Shown piece by piece: positions 34,790-43,174 of a stretch of 64,000 nt of DNA; the first letter of the stretch is position 1; every line of letters begins with the position of its first letter. Origin of the DNA: Syntrophaceae bacterium UBA6109 (lineage in GTDB: Bacteria; Desulfobacterota; Syntrophia; Syntrophales; UBA6109); assembly GCA_002428445.1 (NCBI GenBank), contig DIWJ01000084.1, positions 1-64,000 of the forward strand, given 5' to 3'. The notes under the pieces were generated by a model. That model saw nothing but the letters and a program-made list of their open reading frames with translations. It searched no databases and was not told the DNA's origin. The position numbers and the translations under genes are program-made.

Positions 34790-35150
34790 AATGATCGACA
34801 TTACCGGCAGGATCCGGAAGATCCTGAGGGAGAAGGGTCTTCAAACAGGCCTTTGCATCGTCTATGTCCCCCATACGACGGCCGGGGTAACGATCAACGA
34901 GAATGCCGACCCCGATGTGCCTGCCGACATCCTCAGCTCTCTGAATCGACTCGTTCCGCTCGACAACGCGTACCGCCACCGGGAAGGGAACTCCGCTGCG
35001 CATGTCAAATCCACGCTGGTGGGCGTCTCCCAGGCCGTACCGGTGGAAGACGGCGATCTCGTCCTGGGCACGTGGCAGGCCCTGTTCTTCTGTGAGTTCG
35101 ACGGACCGAGGAACAGAAAAATCCTCGTAAAATTCCTGAAGGGAGAATGA
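34752..35150 (+). CDS. YjbQ/UPF0047 family protein
   Basis: A 132-residue protein with the full UPF0047 signature: VYVPHTTAGVTINENADPDV (in parts: VPHTTAGVTINE), AHVKSTLVG and LGTWQALFFCEFDGPR (in parts: GTWQALFFCEFD). The conserved His and Glu residues form a metal-type site. The YjbQ family is widespread and has been linked to a thiamine-phosphate-synthase-like side activity in vitro; its real job is not settled. Overlap with the upstream HD gene suggests translational coupling. Confidence 0.9.
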   Translation: MHQISLKTTARCEMIDITGRIRKILREKGLQTGLCIVYVPHTTAGVTINENADPDVPADILSSLNRLVPLDNAYRHREGNSAAHVKSTLVGVSQAVPVEDGDLVLGTWQALFFCEFDGPRNRKILVKFLKGE

Positions 35151-35169
35151 CAGGGGGGAAAATTCCGGT

Positions 35170-35204
35170 GCGCCAACCCCTGCCAAGGGGCAGCGGGCTG
35201 GCGC
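35170..35204. terminator. Strong hairpin between convergent genes
   Basis: A 35-base element folds as GCGCCA/TGGCGC, CCC/GGG and CTGCC/GGCAG around an AAGG loop, with only two unpaired bases. It sits between the yjbQ-like stop (35150) and the hsp20 stop (35211) and may terminate both. No long U tract follows on the plus strand; the minus side has ATTTT nearby. Confidence 0.6.
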
Positions 35205-35210
35205 GGTTGG

Positions 35211-35711
35211 CTACTCGGCTTTGATGGTCACCTTTTTCCGCTTGTCCTCGGCGGATTCCGTCTTTTTCATCTTAACGGTCAGCACGCCGTTCTTGAATCC
35301 GGCATAGACATCTTTGGTGTCGACACCGGCCGGCAGAGGAATCTCCCGATGGAAAGCGCCGTACGACCTTTCGACACGGTAGTATCCGTTGTCTTTTCTC
35401 TCCTTTTCCTCCTTCTTCTCCCCCCGGATTGTCAGGTTGTCCTCCGACACAGATACGTCGATATCCTTCTCGTCAATTCCGGGGAGTTCCGCCTTCACGA
35501 TAATTTCTTTGTCGGTTTCTCTGGCATCGATCGAAGGTGAAAATCCATCCCACCGACTTTCGAAACGGCCGACGGAAACCGGTTCGCAGAAGAACTCATC
35601 GAAGAGGCGGTCCACATCCCTCTGAAGAGAATAAAAGGGGCGTTCGCCTTCGCTGAGCGCCGGCGAAACCCCTCTTCGCCAGATTGAAGGTACCAAGTTT
35701 GACATGAACAT
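35211..35711 (-). CDS. Hsp20/alpha-crystallin small heat-shock protein (third in tandem)
   Basis: A 166-residue small chaperone. The alpha-crystallin domain spans about residues 50-145, with VKAELPGIDEKDI, DNLTIRGEKKEE, Y.RVERSYGAFHREIPLPAGVD (in parts: SYGAFHREIPLPAG) and the closing AGFKNGVLTVKMKK. The C-terminus KVTIKAE lacks a clear IxI/V anchor beyond VTI. GGAGGGG lies upstream of the ATG at 35711. It is the last of three hsp20 genes; such ATP-independent chaperones hold unfolding proteins. Confidence 0.95.
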   Translation of the reverse strand: MFMSNLVPSIWRRGVSPALSEGERPFYSLQRDVDRLFDEFFCEPVSVGRFESRWDGFSPSIDARETDKEIIVKAELPGIDEKDIDVSVSEDNLTIRGEKKEEKERKDNGYYRVERSYGAFHREIPLPAGVDTKDVYAGFKNGVLTVKMKKTESAEDKRKKVTIKAE

Positions 35712-35734
35712 TGGCTTCCCCTCCTTCCTTTTTC

Positions 35735-36136
35735 CTACTCGGAGCGGATGGGGATCTTTTTTGCCTTCGCAGGCTCGATCTTGCGCAACCGAACGCGAAG
35801 GACCCCGTTTTTCATCGACGCTTCGATCCGATCCCGATCAACCTCATCGGAGAGCGTAAAGGCCCTCCGGAAGTCGCCGCTCTCGTATTCCGAATAGCCG
35901 ATGCTGTATCCGGGGTAGCGATCCTCGGATACCGTTCCGGTGAGACTCAAGACATCTTTTTCGAGCGTGATTTCCACGCCTTTTTCGTCCACTCCCGGCA
36001 TATCCGCAAGAAGTACAATTTCGTCTTTCGTTTCGTAAATATCCGCAAAGGGAACAAATACCTTTCGGTTTCGTGTTCTTTCCATCCCCGACGGAGCGGG
36101 TGCTTCTCTCTTCAGTTCTTTCACATCGGTTGACAT
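35735..36136 (-). CDS. Hsp20/alpha-crystallin small heat-shock protein (second in tandem)
   Basis: A 133-residue Hsp20. The N-terminal arm is short (MSTDVKELKREAPAPSG). The domain shows ADIYETKDEIVLLADMPGVDEKGVEI (in parts: LLADMPGVDEKG), the YSEYESGDFRRAFTL strand and MKNGVLRVRLRK; KKIPI near the C-terminus is an IxI-like anchor. The ATG at 36136 lies four bases after the stop of the upstream hsp20 and has GGGGAGGTG before it. The sequence differs enough from both neighbours that hetero-oligomers are possible. Confidence 0.94.
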   Translation of the reverse strand: MSTDVKELKREAPAPSGMERTRNRKVFVPFADIYETKDEIVLLADMPGVDEKGVEITLEKDVLSLTGTVSEDRYPGYSIGYSEYESGDFRRAFTLSDEVDRDRIEASMKNGVLRVRLRKIEPAKAKKIPIRSE

Positions 36137-36140
36137 CGGT

Positions 36141-36596
36141 TCACCTCCCCGCGTCTTCGGATTTGACAGCAATCTTCTTCGGTTTGTCGACCTCCGCCCT
36201 GGGCAGCCGCACTCGCAGGATACCCCTTTCATATTGGGCTTCGACCTTGTCCGCATTCACCTGGAAGGGCAGTTGGATCGAGCGGGAAAATTCGCCGAAA
36301 CTCCTCTCCTGGCGGTGATAGACGTCCCCTTCCTCGATCTTGTGGGCATCTCTTCTTCCCTGCAAAGTCAGAACATCCCCGGCCACCGATATGTCCAATT
36401 TGTCGGCATCAATTCCCGGCAGCTCTGCTGTTGCCACGACTTCATCGTCGCCGACCCAGGCATTCACAGCCGGATAATCTCGGCCTGAGACACGGCCGTA
36501 GCCGGAAAACAAATCGTTCATCTCTTTCTGCAGGCGCTGCATCTCCCAGAAAGGATCGATTGTTCTTCCCAGTCCCCACAGTCCACGCCGAAACAT
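36141..36596 (-). CDS. Hsp20/alpha-crystallin small heat-shock protein (first in tandem)
   Basis: A 151-residue Hsp20 whose N-terminus (MFRRGLWGLGRTIDPFWEMQRLQKEM, in parts: FWEMQRLQKEMN) is the common bacterial class A type. The crystallin domain includes TAELPGIDADKLDI, RQERSFGEFSRSIQLP and QYERGILRVRLP, ending KKIAVKSE. It is the promoter-proximal gene of the trio; the ribosome site is ACAGGAGGTAG. A sigma-70-type promoter and a palindrome lie in its leader. Confidence 0.95.
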   Translation of the reverse strand: MFRRGLWGLGRTIDPFWEMQRLQKEMNDLFSGYGRVSGRDYPAVNAWVGDDEVVATAELPGIDADKLDISVAGDVLTLQGRRDAHKIEEGDVYHRQERSFGEFSRSIQLPFQVNADKVEAQYERGILRVRLPRAEVDKPKKIAVKSEDAGR

Positions 36597-36661
36597 GTCT
36601 TCTACCTCCTGTTTTTTTAGAATTCAGCCACAGGCAAAGCCTGGCGAACAACACGCAAGAT

Positions 36662-36725
36662 GCTGATATACATCAGCAATCGCCTAGATTCGAAAGTAAT
36701 ATAGTCACCTTCGGCGGCTTGTCAA
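36662..36725 (-). promoter_or_regulatory. Promoter and palindrome upstream of the hsp20 trio
   Basis: On the minus strand TTGACA (36720-36725) and TATATT (36698-36703) are 16 bases apart, a near-consensus sigma-70 promoter. Just downstream of the expected start of transcription lies TGCTGAT-ATAC-ATCAGCA (36661-36678), a 7-bp perfect palindrome. The leader to the ATG at 36596 is about 95 bases and contains a second small hairpin (CAGGC/GCCTG). No CIRCE element was found. The palindrome could be an operator or part of a folded leader. Confidence 0.65.
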
Positions 36726-36801
36726 GACAGGGGGAAGGGTGGCAGGAGAAGCCCCGGCGGCTACTTCCGCGCAGCCGGAATCCGGCGAGGGGAAAAGCGA
36801 A

Positions 36802-37578
36802 TCAGGCCGGAGATTGCAGCACCCGGATCATGTCGTTGTGGAGAAGTCCGTTGGAGGCGAGCATGTTCGGCGAAGAGAGCTCATAGGGCGCTCCGGCGAG
36901 GTCGGTTACGCGGCCCCCTGCCTCGGTCACGAGAAGCCAACCGGCGGCGGTATCCCAGGGTTTGAGTTTGAGTTCCCAGAAACCGTCGAAGCGACCCGCT
37001 GCCACATAACACAGATCCAGCGCGGCTGCGCCCGCACGGCGGATCGCCTGGGCTGATAACGCCATTCGCGAAAAGAGGTCGAGGTTATTGTTTTCACTGT
37101 TACGAATGTCGTAGGGAAAACCCGTTGCCAGAAGCGAGGCAGTCAACGTCCGTACGGAGGACACCTTCAATCGCCTGCCGTTGAGGAACGCCCCCGCACC
37201 TTTCCGCGCCGCGAACGTCTCATCCATCATCGGGTTGTTCACGGCTCCAAGGACAATCTCCCCGTCCCTTTCCAGGGCGATGGAAACGCAATAAACGGGA
37301 AATCCATGGGAGTAGTTGGTGGTGCCGTCCAGAGGATCGACAAGCCAGCGATAAGAGGCCCCCATACCCGACGCCGGTGATTCCTCGGAAAGGATGCCGT
37401 GATCGGGATAGCGCTGCCGGATGCTTTCCAGGATCAGCATTTCCGACATACGGTCCGCCTCCGTGACGATATCGATTTCTCCCTTGTAATCGACCGTCAG
37501 CGGTCCTCCGAATTTCGACTTCAGCAGCCGGCCGGCAGCCTTCGCCGTCTCGACGGCGAAATCGAACAAAGAGTCCAT
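36802..37578 (-). CDS. suhB: Inositol monophosphatase family protein
   Basis: A 258-residue Mg-dependent phosphatase. Metal-site motifs: LSEESP (Glu), VDPLDGTTNYSHG (DPxDGT) and KPWDTAAGWLLVTEAGG (WDxAAG). These match SuhB/IMPase, which dephosphorylates inositol-1-phosphate and related sugar phosphates; SuhB also binds the transcription machinery in some bacteria. The ATG at 37578 has GAGGAG upstream; the longer frame from 37644 is not used. It is monocistronic. Confidence 0.9.
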   Translation of the reverse strand: MDSLFDFAVETAKAAGRLLKSKFGGPLTVDYKGEIDIVTEADRMSEMLILESIRQRYPDHGILSEESPASGMGASYRWLVDPLDGTTNYSHGFPVYCVSIALERDGEIVLGAVNNPMMDETFAARKGAGAFLNGRRLKVSSVRTLTASLLATGFPYDIRNSENNNLDLFSRMALSAQAIRRAGAAALDLCYVAAGRFDGFWELKLKPWDTAAGWLLVTEAGGRVTDLAGAPYELSSPNMLASNGLLHNDMIRVLQSPA

Positions 37579-37843
37579 TCCTACTCCTCGCAGTTTCTGG
37601 GGATATCTCCAAATTTTTCGACGGCTATACGAGCATATCTTCACGGAAAAAACCAGGAGAAACTGGGCGTCGCTCCGGCGACAACCGGCGGGGGGCGTTT
37701 TTCTATTGCCTACGATCCAAATACATGTTAAGCCGAAGAAAATTTTCCAATCGGCAGCTTCTCAGGGAAGCCCTTGCTTTCCTTCACACGCTTCCCCCGC
37801 CGCACAGCTGGCGGAAAATACGCTCTTGATCGGACTTAGAAAC

Positions 37844-38809
37844 ATGAGCAACGACCCCGACTCCAAGGCCATATCAACGATCGACAAGCCGCCGGACGCT
37901 CCCGGGGATCTGCGGGCGATCCGTGAGGCCAAAGGAATATCTCTGCGCGACATATTCGAACAGACTCGCATCAGCACCGTCAATCTGGTAGCCATCGAAA
38001 GCGGAGATTTCAGCAAGCTTCCCGCCCCGGTCAGTGCACGGACATTCATTAAGACCTACGCCAGGCTTGTCGGCGTCGACAGCGCTCCGATCTTGAACCG
38101 CTATGCCAAGTATCTGGAAGTCCGCAACGCCCCGAAAGCTGTGGTGGGGGCGGGCGAACCGGACGGCGAGCGGGAAAAGAAAATGGAAGAGGAAGAAAAA
38201 CCGGAGCCTTCTCCTCCGGCGGAACCGGCGAAAAAACGCTGGCCCCTCGTCCTGGGTCTCCTCGTCATCGCCGCTGCCATCGCGGCGGCCCTGATATTCA
38301 TGAGCGGAGAGGCCCCCAAGCCGGCGCCGGAAACGGCCGCGCCTTCCCCGCCGCCCCGCATGGAACAGCCGGAAATACCCGCTCCGTCCCCTCCGGCCGT
38401 ACAGGAAAAGACGGTACCAGCGCCTCCGGTGATCGACGCCCCGAGTCCGGCAAAACCCAAAGAACCGCAAATGAAAAAGGAGGCGGCGCAGGCGGTGCCA
38501 CCAGCCGAAGGGGGAGAGAAGAAGCCGGCAAGAATCCTGCCCAAGCCCCTGGAAGCCCCCTCTGCGGAAAGCAGCGGCAAGCGCCGTCTGGTCATCGAGG
38601 CCACAGAGTTGACATGGCTGAGGATTCAGGAAGACCAGAACCCTTCCCATCAGGTCCTGCTGTATCCAGGTGAAAAGATTGAACGCTTTGCGCAGGAGCG
38701 ATTTCAGCTGGATGTCGGCAATGCCGCCGGCGTCGACGTTTCTTTCGAGGGCAAATCATTGGGGCGGCTGGGCGGCCCGGCGGAGGTTGTGCACCTGACG
38801 CTGCCGTGA
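37844..38809 (+). CDS. RodZ-like helix-turn-helix membrane protein
   Basis: A 321-residue protein in the RodZ arrangement: an N-terminal HTH_25 domain (about residues 20-85; LRAIREAKGISLRDIFEQTRIS, in parts: REAKGISLRDI), a charged linker, one membrane segment (about 130-150), a long Pro/Ala/Lys-rich periplasmic linker (about 155-245) and a C-terminal DUF4115 beta domain (RLVIEATELTWLRI..., LYPGEKIER). RodZ-type proteins link the MreB cytoskeleton to the cell wall. No mreB is near, so the assignment rests on architecture. The start is uncertain; the ribosome site is weak. Confidence 0.82.
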   Translation: MSNDPDSKAISTIDKPPDAPGDLRAIREAKGISLRDIFEQTRISTVNLVAIESGDFSKLPAPVSARTFIKTYARLVGVDSAPILNRYAKYLEVRNAPKAVVGAGEPDGEREKKMEEEEKPEPSPPAEPAKKRWPLVLGLLVIAAAIAAALIFMSGEAPKPAPETAAPSPPPRMEQPEIPAPSPPAVQEKTVPAPPVIDAPSPAKPKEPQMKKEAAQAVPPAEGGEKKPARILPKPLEAPSAESSGKRRLVIEATELTWLRIQEDQNPSHQVLLYPGEKIERFAQERFQLDVGNAAGVDVSFEGKSLGRLGGPAEVVHLTLP

Positions 38810-38828
38810 CCCGTCAGAGCGCCTGCGT

Positions 38829-38857
38829 TTGACAAACGGGAACTTGTGTTCTACAGT
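38829..38857 (+). promoter_or_regulatory. Sigma-70-type promoter for tatA
   Basis: TTGACA (38829-38834), 17 bases, TACAGT (38852-38857), about 60 bases before the tatA start. The -35 box is consensus; the -10 box matches at four of six positions. Confidence 0.6.
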
Positions 38858-38915
38858 GTAGCCCTTCCTGCAATCCATGCAGGCAAGGAAACCAGAGGAA
38901 AAAGAGGTACCCTAT

Positions 38916-39110
38916 ATGTTTGGAATCGGCATGCCAGAACTGCTGATCATCCTGGTGATCATTCTGATCATTTTCGGCGCCGGCAAGCTCCCCGATATCG
39001 GGAATGCCCTCGGCAGAGGCATTCGGAATTTCAAGAAAGCATCCAAGGAACCGGATGAGATCGACGTCACGCCCGAATCGAAGAAGATAAAAGAAGACGA
39101 AAAGAAGTAG
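38916..39110 (+). CDS. tatA: Twin-arginine translocase subunit TatA
   Basis: A 64-residue protein with one membrane helix ([14 protein letters not shown]), a hinge (GAGKLPDIG) and the amphipathic helix [12 protein letters not shown], followed by a charged tail. This is the TatA/TatE form. It would form the pore-like component for folded, twin-arginine-signal proteins such as the amidohydrolase at 850-2493. tatB and tatC are not in the window. The ATG at 38916 is preceded by AAAGAGG. Confidence 0.93.
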   Translation: MFGIGMPELLIILVIILIIFGAGKLPDIGNALGRGIRNFKKASKEPDEIDVTPESKKIKEDEKK

Positions 39111-39117
39111 GCTGTCC

Positions 39118-39522
39118 TCAGAAGGGGACATCCTCTGGCATAGGTTCGGCTTCCCCTTCCGCTTTCGTCGTCGCCCCTTCCGGCCCCTTCACCTGCCCCT
39201 TCGTGTCGAGCATCTGCATATTCGCTGCAATGATTTCCGTCGTGTAACGCTTGTTGCCTTCCTTGTCTTCCCAGGACCGCGTCTGGATGCGTCCCTCAAC
39301 GTAGACAAGCTTCCCCTTGGCCAGATACTGTCCGCAGATTTCTGCCAGTTTTCTGTAGGTTACGATTTTATGCCATTCGGTTTTCCTGACCTGTTCGCCA
39401 TTCTTGTCCTTCCACTGCATGTCGGTGGCCAGATTGAAACTTGTGACCATCGTCCCATCCGGCGTGTAGCGTACCTCGGGGTCAGCCCCCAAACGACCGA
39501 CCAAGATAACCTTGTTGACCAT
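39118..39522 (-). CDS. ssb: Single-stranded DNA-binding protein
   Basis: A 134-residue SSB with the complete OB fold (about residues 1-105): [43 protein letters not shown] (in parts: [11 protein letters not shown]). The tail is short and ends MPEDVPF, the acidic tip that docks partner proteins (consensus DDDIPF, here EDVPF). AGAAGGAGG precedes the ATG at 39522. It converges on tatA with a 7-base gap. Confidence 0.95.
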   Translation of the reverse strand: MVNKVILVGRLGADPEVRYTPDGTMVTSFNLATDMQWKDKNGEQVRKTEWHKIVTYRKLAEICGQYLAKGKLVYVEGRIQTRSWEDKEGNKRYTTEIIAANMQMLDTKGQVKGPEGATTKAEGEAEPMPEDVPF

Positions 39523-39651
39523 GTTGCCCTCCTTCTCGGGTGTGCCGCAACGGAATCGGCGGCGGCGAAAAATTTCTGAGATCTTACAGGATTCGACCTG
39601 CGGCCGCAATCAAAAATGTCCGTCCAAGGTCCAGAATCCCCGAAATCGCGC

Positions 39652-39678
39652 TTGACACATACAGGAAAAAAATATAGT
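39652..39678 (+). promoter_or_regulatory. Promoter upstream of lysS and the envelope cluster
   Basis: TTGACA (39652-39657) and TATAGT (39673-39678) with a 15-base spacer, 40 bases before the lysS ATG. The boxes are close to consensus but the spacer is short. It may drive the long codirectional cluster beginning with lysS. Confidence 0.5.
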
Positions 39679-39717
39679 CAAATTCGCTTGATATTCTAAT
39701 CGGACGGTGGAAATTTC

Positions 39718-41199
39718 ATGGAGGATAGTGAACTCCTGAGAAAAAGGAAAGAAAAGATCGCGGCCCTGAAGTCGGATGGAGTGGAGCTCTACCCAAACGA
39801 CGTGCTCGTCAAAGACACAACCGAGTCGATCGACAGGCGATTCGCCGGAGTGGACAGCGAAGCCCTTTCCAAAGTGGAGGAGAAATTCTCCCTTGCGGGT
39901 CGGATGATGGCGATCCGGGACTTCGGTAAGGGAGCCTTCGTCAGCCTCCAGGACCGGCGGGGACGGCTCCAGATTTATATCCGCAAGGATCATGTGGGTG
40001 AAAAGGCTTTTTCAATCTTCAAGAAGCTCGATGTCGGCGACATCGTCTTCGTGTCGGGACGCATATGCAAGACCAGGACGGGAGAATTGACGATCGATGC
40101 AGGCGAAGTCCGCCTGCTTGCAAAGTCGATCCTCACATTGCCCGAAAAATGGCACGGCCTCACGGATATCGAAACCCGTTACCGGCAGAGGCATCTCGAC
40201 CTGATCGTCAATCCGAAGGTTCAGGAGGTCTTCTACAAGCGCAGCCAGATCATCTCCCTGATCCGCCGTTTCATGGAGGAACACGATTTTCTCGAAGTCG
40301 AAACACCGATGATGCAACCCAAGGCCGGAGGGGCTGCCGCTCGCCCTTTCAAGACCCATCACAATGCCCTGGACGTCGATCTCTACCTGCGCATCGCCCC
40401 CGAACTTTACCTGAAAAGGCTGGTCACCGGCGGGATGGAGCGGGTGTTCGAGGTCAACCGGAACTTCCGGAACGAGGGAATCTCAACCTTCCACAATCCC
40501 GAATTCACGATGATGGAATTTTACCAGGCCTATGCCACCTATGAGGACCTCATGCTCCTCACGGAGGAGCTGTTCGGCAATCTGGCGCAGCAGCTGTTCG
40601 GCGGCCTGCGGTTCACCTACCAGGGGGCGGAGATCGATTTCAGCCGCCCATGGAGGCGCATGAGTCTGACCGACGCCGTGAGGCAGTACGGCGGGATCGA
40701 GGCCGACCGGCTCGGGGACGCACAGGCGCTGGCCGAGGCCGCACGAAAGATGGGGCTGGAGGTCTCCGCCGGAGAATCCGCCGGTCAGATTCTCCTGAAA
40801 ATCTTCGAAGAAGATGTGGAAAAGAAGCTCGTCCAGCCGACGTTCGTCACGCACTACCCCGTCGAGGTCTCCCCCTTGGCCAGGCGCAATGCGGCGAACC
40901 CGTCGCTTACTGACCGTTTCGAACTGTACATCTACGGGAAGGAGATCGCCAACGCCTTCTCCGAGCTCAACGATCCCGTCGACCAGCGCGAGCGTTTTCT
41001 CCAGCAGATCAGGGAGCGGGAGGCCGGCGACGAGGAAGCCCACGTGATGGACGAAGACTACGTTACGGCATTGGAGTACGGAATGCCGCCGACGGCGGGA
41101 GAAGGCATCGGGATCGATCGCCTGGTCATGCTGCTCACCGACTCCGCTTCCATTCGGGATGTCATCCTCTTTCCCCAAATGAGACCCCGGGAAGGCTAG
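39718..41199 (+). CDS. lysS: Lysyl-tRNA synthetase, class II
   Basis: A 493-residue class II LysRS that charges tRNA-Lys. The N-terminal OB-fold anticodon domain spans about residues 50-150 (AGRMMAIRDFGKGAFVSLQD in parts: RDFGKGAFVSLQD). Class II motif 2 is FEVNRNFRNEG followed by FTMMEFYQAY, and motif 3 is GIGIDRLVML. Length is normal for the family. It starts the plus-strand cluster, 13 bases before lolC, a lysS-lolC order seen in several deltaproteobacteria-like genomes. Confidence 0.97.
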   Translation: MEDSELLRKRKEKIAALKSDGVELYPNDVLVKDTTESIDRRFAGVDSEALSKVEEKFSLAGRMMAIRDFGKGAFVSLQDRRGRLQIYIRKDHVGEKAFSIFKKLDVGDIVFVSGRICKTRTGELTIDAGEVRLLAKSILTLPEKWHGLTDIETRYRQRHLDLIVNPKVQEVFYKRSQIISLIRRFMEEHDFLEVETPMMQPKAGGAAARPFKTHHNALDVDLYLRIAPELYLKRLVTGGMERVFEVNRNFRNEGISTFHNPEFTMMEFYQAYATYEDLMLLTEELFGNLAQQLFGGLRFTYQGAEIDFSRPWRRMSLTDAVRQYGGIEADRLGDAQALAEAARKMGLEVSAGESAGQILLKIFEEDVEKKLVQPTFVTHYPVEVSPLARRNAANPSLTDRFELYIYGKEIANAFSELNDPVDQRERFLQQIREREAGDEEAHVMDEDYVTALEYGMPPTAGEGIGIDRLVMLLTDSASIRDVILFPQMRPREG

Positions 41200-41212
41200 A
41201 TAAGGCGACCGA

Positions 41213-42490
41213 ATGGCCTATGAATTCTTCATCAGTTTGAGGTATCTGCGGGCGAAGCGGAAGCAGGTCTTCGTTTCCATCATCACCCTCATCTCCATCG
41301 TCGGCATTTTTCTGGGCGTGGCCGCGCTCATCATCGTCCTTGCCGTCATGAACGGATTCGAAACGGACCTGAGGGAAAAGATCCTCGGCATCAATTCCCA
41401 CATCGTCCTCATGGAATACAGCGGTACCATGAAGGATTACGGCAAGGTCATGCGGGACGTGTCCGGAATCGAGGGCGTCACTGCTTCCACCCCCTTCATT
41501 TACAGCCAGGCGATGCTCAAGAACGGCGACAACGTCAGCGGCGTTGTCCTGCGGGGACTTTCGACGGATGACGCCATGAAGGTGATCAATCTGGGAAAGA
41601 TCGTGCAGGGCAGGCTCCTTGATCTCTCCCTGGCGAAGAGGCCTCCTCTTCCGATTGATGAAAGCCTGCGGAAGCTGCCCGGAATCGTGGTGGGCAAAGA
41701 ACTTGCTAAACACCTGGGTGTGTTCCTGCATGAGCCCGTATTCGTGGTATCGCCCCTGGGAACATCGACGCCGATGGGGATGGTGCCGCGGATGAAGAAA
41801 TTTCTCATCGTGGGGATCTTCGATTCGGGTTTCTACGAATATGACTCGACGCTGGCCTATCTGTCCCTTGCCGACTGCCAGGAATTCCTGAACATGGGGG
41901 ACCGGGTGACCGGCGTAGAAATCCGCGTGAGCGATACCGATCGTGCGGATGTGATCGCGAAAAAGATCGAAAAGAAGCTTGGCTTCCCCTACTGGGCCCG
42001 CCACTGGATGGAGATGAACAAGAACCTCTTCTCCGCCCTGAAACTGGAGAAAAGGGTCATGTTCATCATCCTGAGCCTGATCGTCATCGTGGCCGCCTTC
42101 AACATCATCACGACGCTCATCATGGTGGTCATGGAAAAGAACAGGGATATCGCCATCCTGAAATCGCTCGGCGCCACATCGCGGGGGATTATGAAGATCT
42201 TCGTCCTCCAGGGACTGATCATCGGGACCATCGGGACGATGCTGGGCACGGCGGCGGGACTTGCCGTCGCTCTCAACCTGTCCCGAGTGTCCGTTTGGAT
42301 CGAAAACCTGTTCGGCTTCAAGATCCTGCCGAGCGACGTGTATTACCTGAGCACGCTGCCCTCGAAAGTCCATTACGGAGATGTCGCAATCATCGTCATC
42401 GGCACGCTCCTGATTTCTTTCCTGTCGACGATTTATCCCTCCTGGAGAGCTTCCCGCCTCGATCCCTCGGAGGCCCTCCGGTATGAATAA
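41213..42490 (+). CDS. lolC: Lipoprotein-releasing ABC transporter permease LolC/LolE
   Basis: A 425-residue inner-membrane protein: N-terminal ...EFFISLRYLRAKRKQVFVSIIT and first membrane segment (about 25-50), a large periplasmic domain (about 50-275; SGIEGVTASTPFIYSQ), then three C-terminal FtsX-type segments and the closing YPSWRASRLDPSEALRYE (in parts: YPSWRAS, DPSEALRYE). A single permease probably forms a homodimer, as in LolF-type systems. It works with LolD next door to release lipoproteins from the inner membrane. Confidence 0.93.
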   Translation: MAYEFFISLRYLRAKRKQVFVSIITLISIVGIFLGVAALIIVLAVMNGFETDLREKILGINSHIVLMEYSGTMKDYGKVMRDVSGIEGVTASTPFIYSQAMLKNGDNVSGVVLRGLSTDDAMKVINLGKIVQGRLLDLSLAKRPPLPIDESLRKLPGIVVGKELAKHLGVFLHEPVFVVSPLGTSTPMGMVPRMKKFLIVGIFDSGFYEYDSTLAYLSLADCQEFLNMGDRVTGVEIRVSDTDRADVIAKKIEKKLGFPYWARHWMEMNKNLFSALKLEKRVMFIILSLIVIVAAFNIITTLIMVVMEKNRDIAILKSLGATSRGIMKIFVLQGLIIGTIGTMLGTAAGLAVALNLSRVSVWIENLFGFKILPSDVYYLSTLPSKVHYGDVAIIVIGTLLISFLSTIYPSWRASRLDPSEALRYE

Positions 42491-42505
42491 GGACCCGAAT
42501 CCGGA

Positions 42506-43174
42506 ATGATACGCCTTACAAACCTCAGCAAGGTCTTTATCAAGGACGGCAACAAGATCGAAGTTCTCAAGGACCTGAATCTGGAGATCGCCCGGGGGGA
42601 GACGCTTGCGGTTGTCGGCGTGTCGGGGTCCGGGAAGAGCACACTGATCCACACTCTGGGAACGCTGGATCAACCGACATCGGGTCAGGTGCTCTTCGAC
42701 GGCGTCGATGTATTCCAGAAGCAGGAGCAGGAACTCGCCGAATTCCGGAATCGAAAAATCGGCTTCGTTTTCCAGTTTTACAATCTGCTGCCCGAGTTTT
42801 CGAGCCTGGAAAACACGATGATGCCGGCGCTGATCTGCGGCATGTCTCTCAGAGAGGCGAAGAAAAAGGCGGAGGAGATCCTGCTGGAGGTGGGACTCGG
42901 CGACCGGACAACACATAAGCCGGGTGAACTCTCGGGAGGAGAGCAGCAGCGGGTCGCCGTGGCGCGGGCGCTGATCATGTCTCCGGAGATCCTGCTGGCC
43001 GATGAGCCGACGGGAAACCTTGACACGGAGACCGGGAAAAAGATAGAGGATATGCTCGTTTCGCTCAACCGGTCAAAAGGGATTACCATGGTGGTTGTCA
43101 CGCATAACCCGACGCTGGCATCGCGGATGTCCCGGCAGATCGGACTTCGCGACGGAAGGATATACGAGCCTTGA
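42506..43174 (+). CDS. lolD: Lipoprotein-releasing ABC transporter ATPase LolD
   Basis: A 222-residue ABC ATPase: Walker A GVSGSGKST, Q-loop FVFQFYNLLPEFS, signature LSGGEQQRVAVARAL, Walker B LLADEPTGNLD and the switch His in VVTHN. These match the LolD/MacB group. It follows lolC by 15 bases and overlaps the bamA start by four, so lipoprotein sorting and barrel assembly are made together. Confidence 0.95.
   Translation: MIRLTNLSKVFIKDGNKIEVLKDLNLEIARGETLAVVGVSGSGKSTLIHTLGTLDQPTSGQVLFDGVDVFQKQEQELAEFRNRKIGFVFQFYNLLPEFSSLENTMMPALICGMSLREAKKKAEEILLEVGLGDRTTHKPGELSGGEQQRVAVARALIMSPEILLADEPTGNLDTETGKKIEDMLVSLNRSKGITMVVVTHNPTLASRMSRQIGLRDGRIYEP

Noticed and set aside
36661..36678. CIRCE heat-shock operator
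   Set aside because: The palindrome before hsp20 is TGCTGAT-N4-ATCAGCA, not the TTAGCACTC-N9-GAGTGCTAA of HrcA operators.
41162..42916. A 584-residue minus-strand open frame
   Set aside because: Antisense to lolC and lolD; rich in His/Asp/Gly text typical of shadow frames; no ribosome site.
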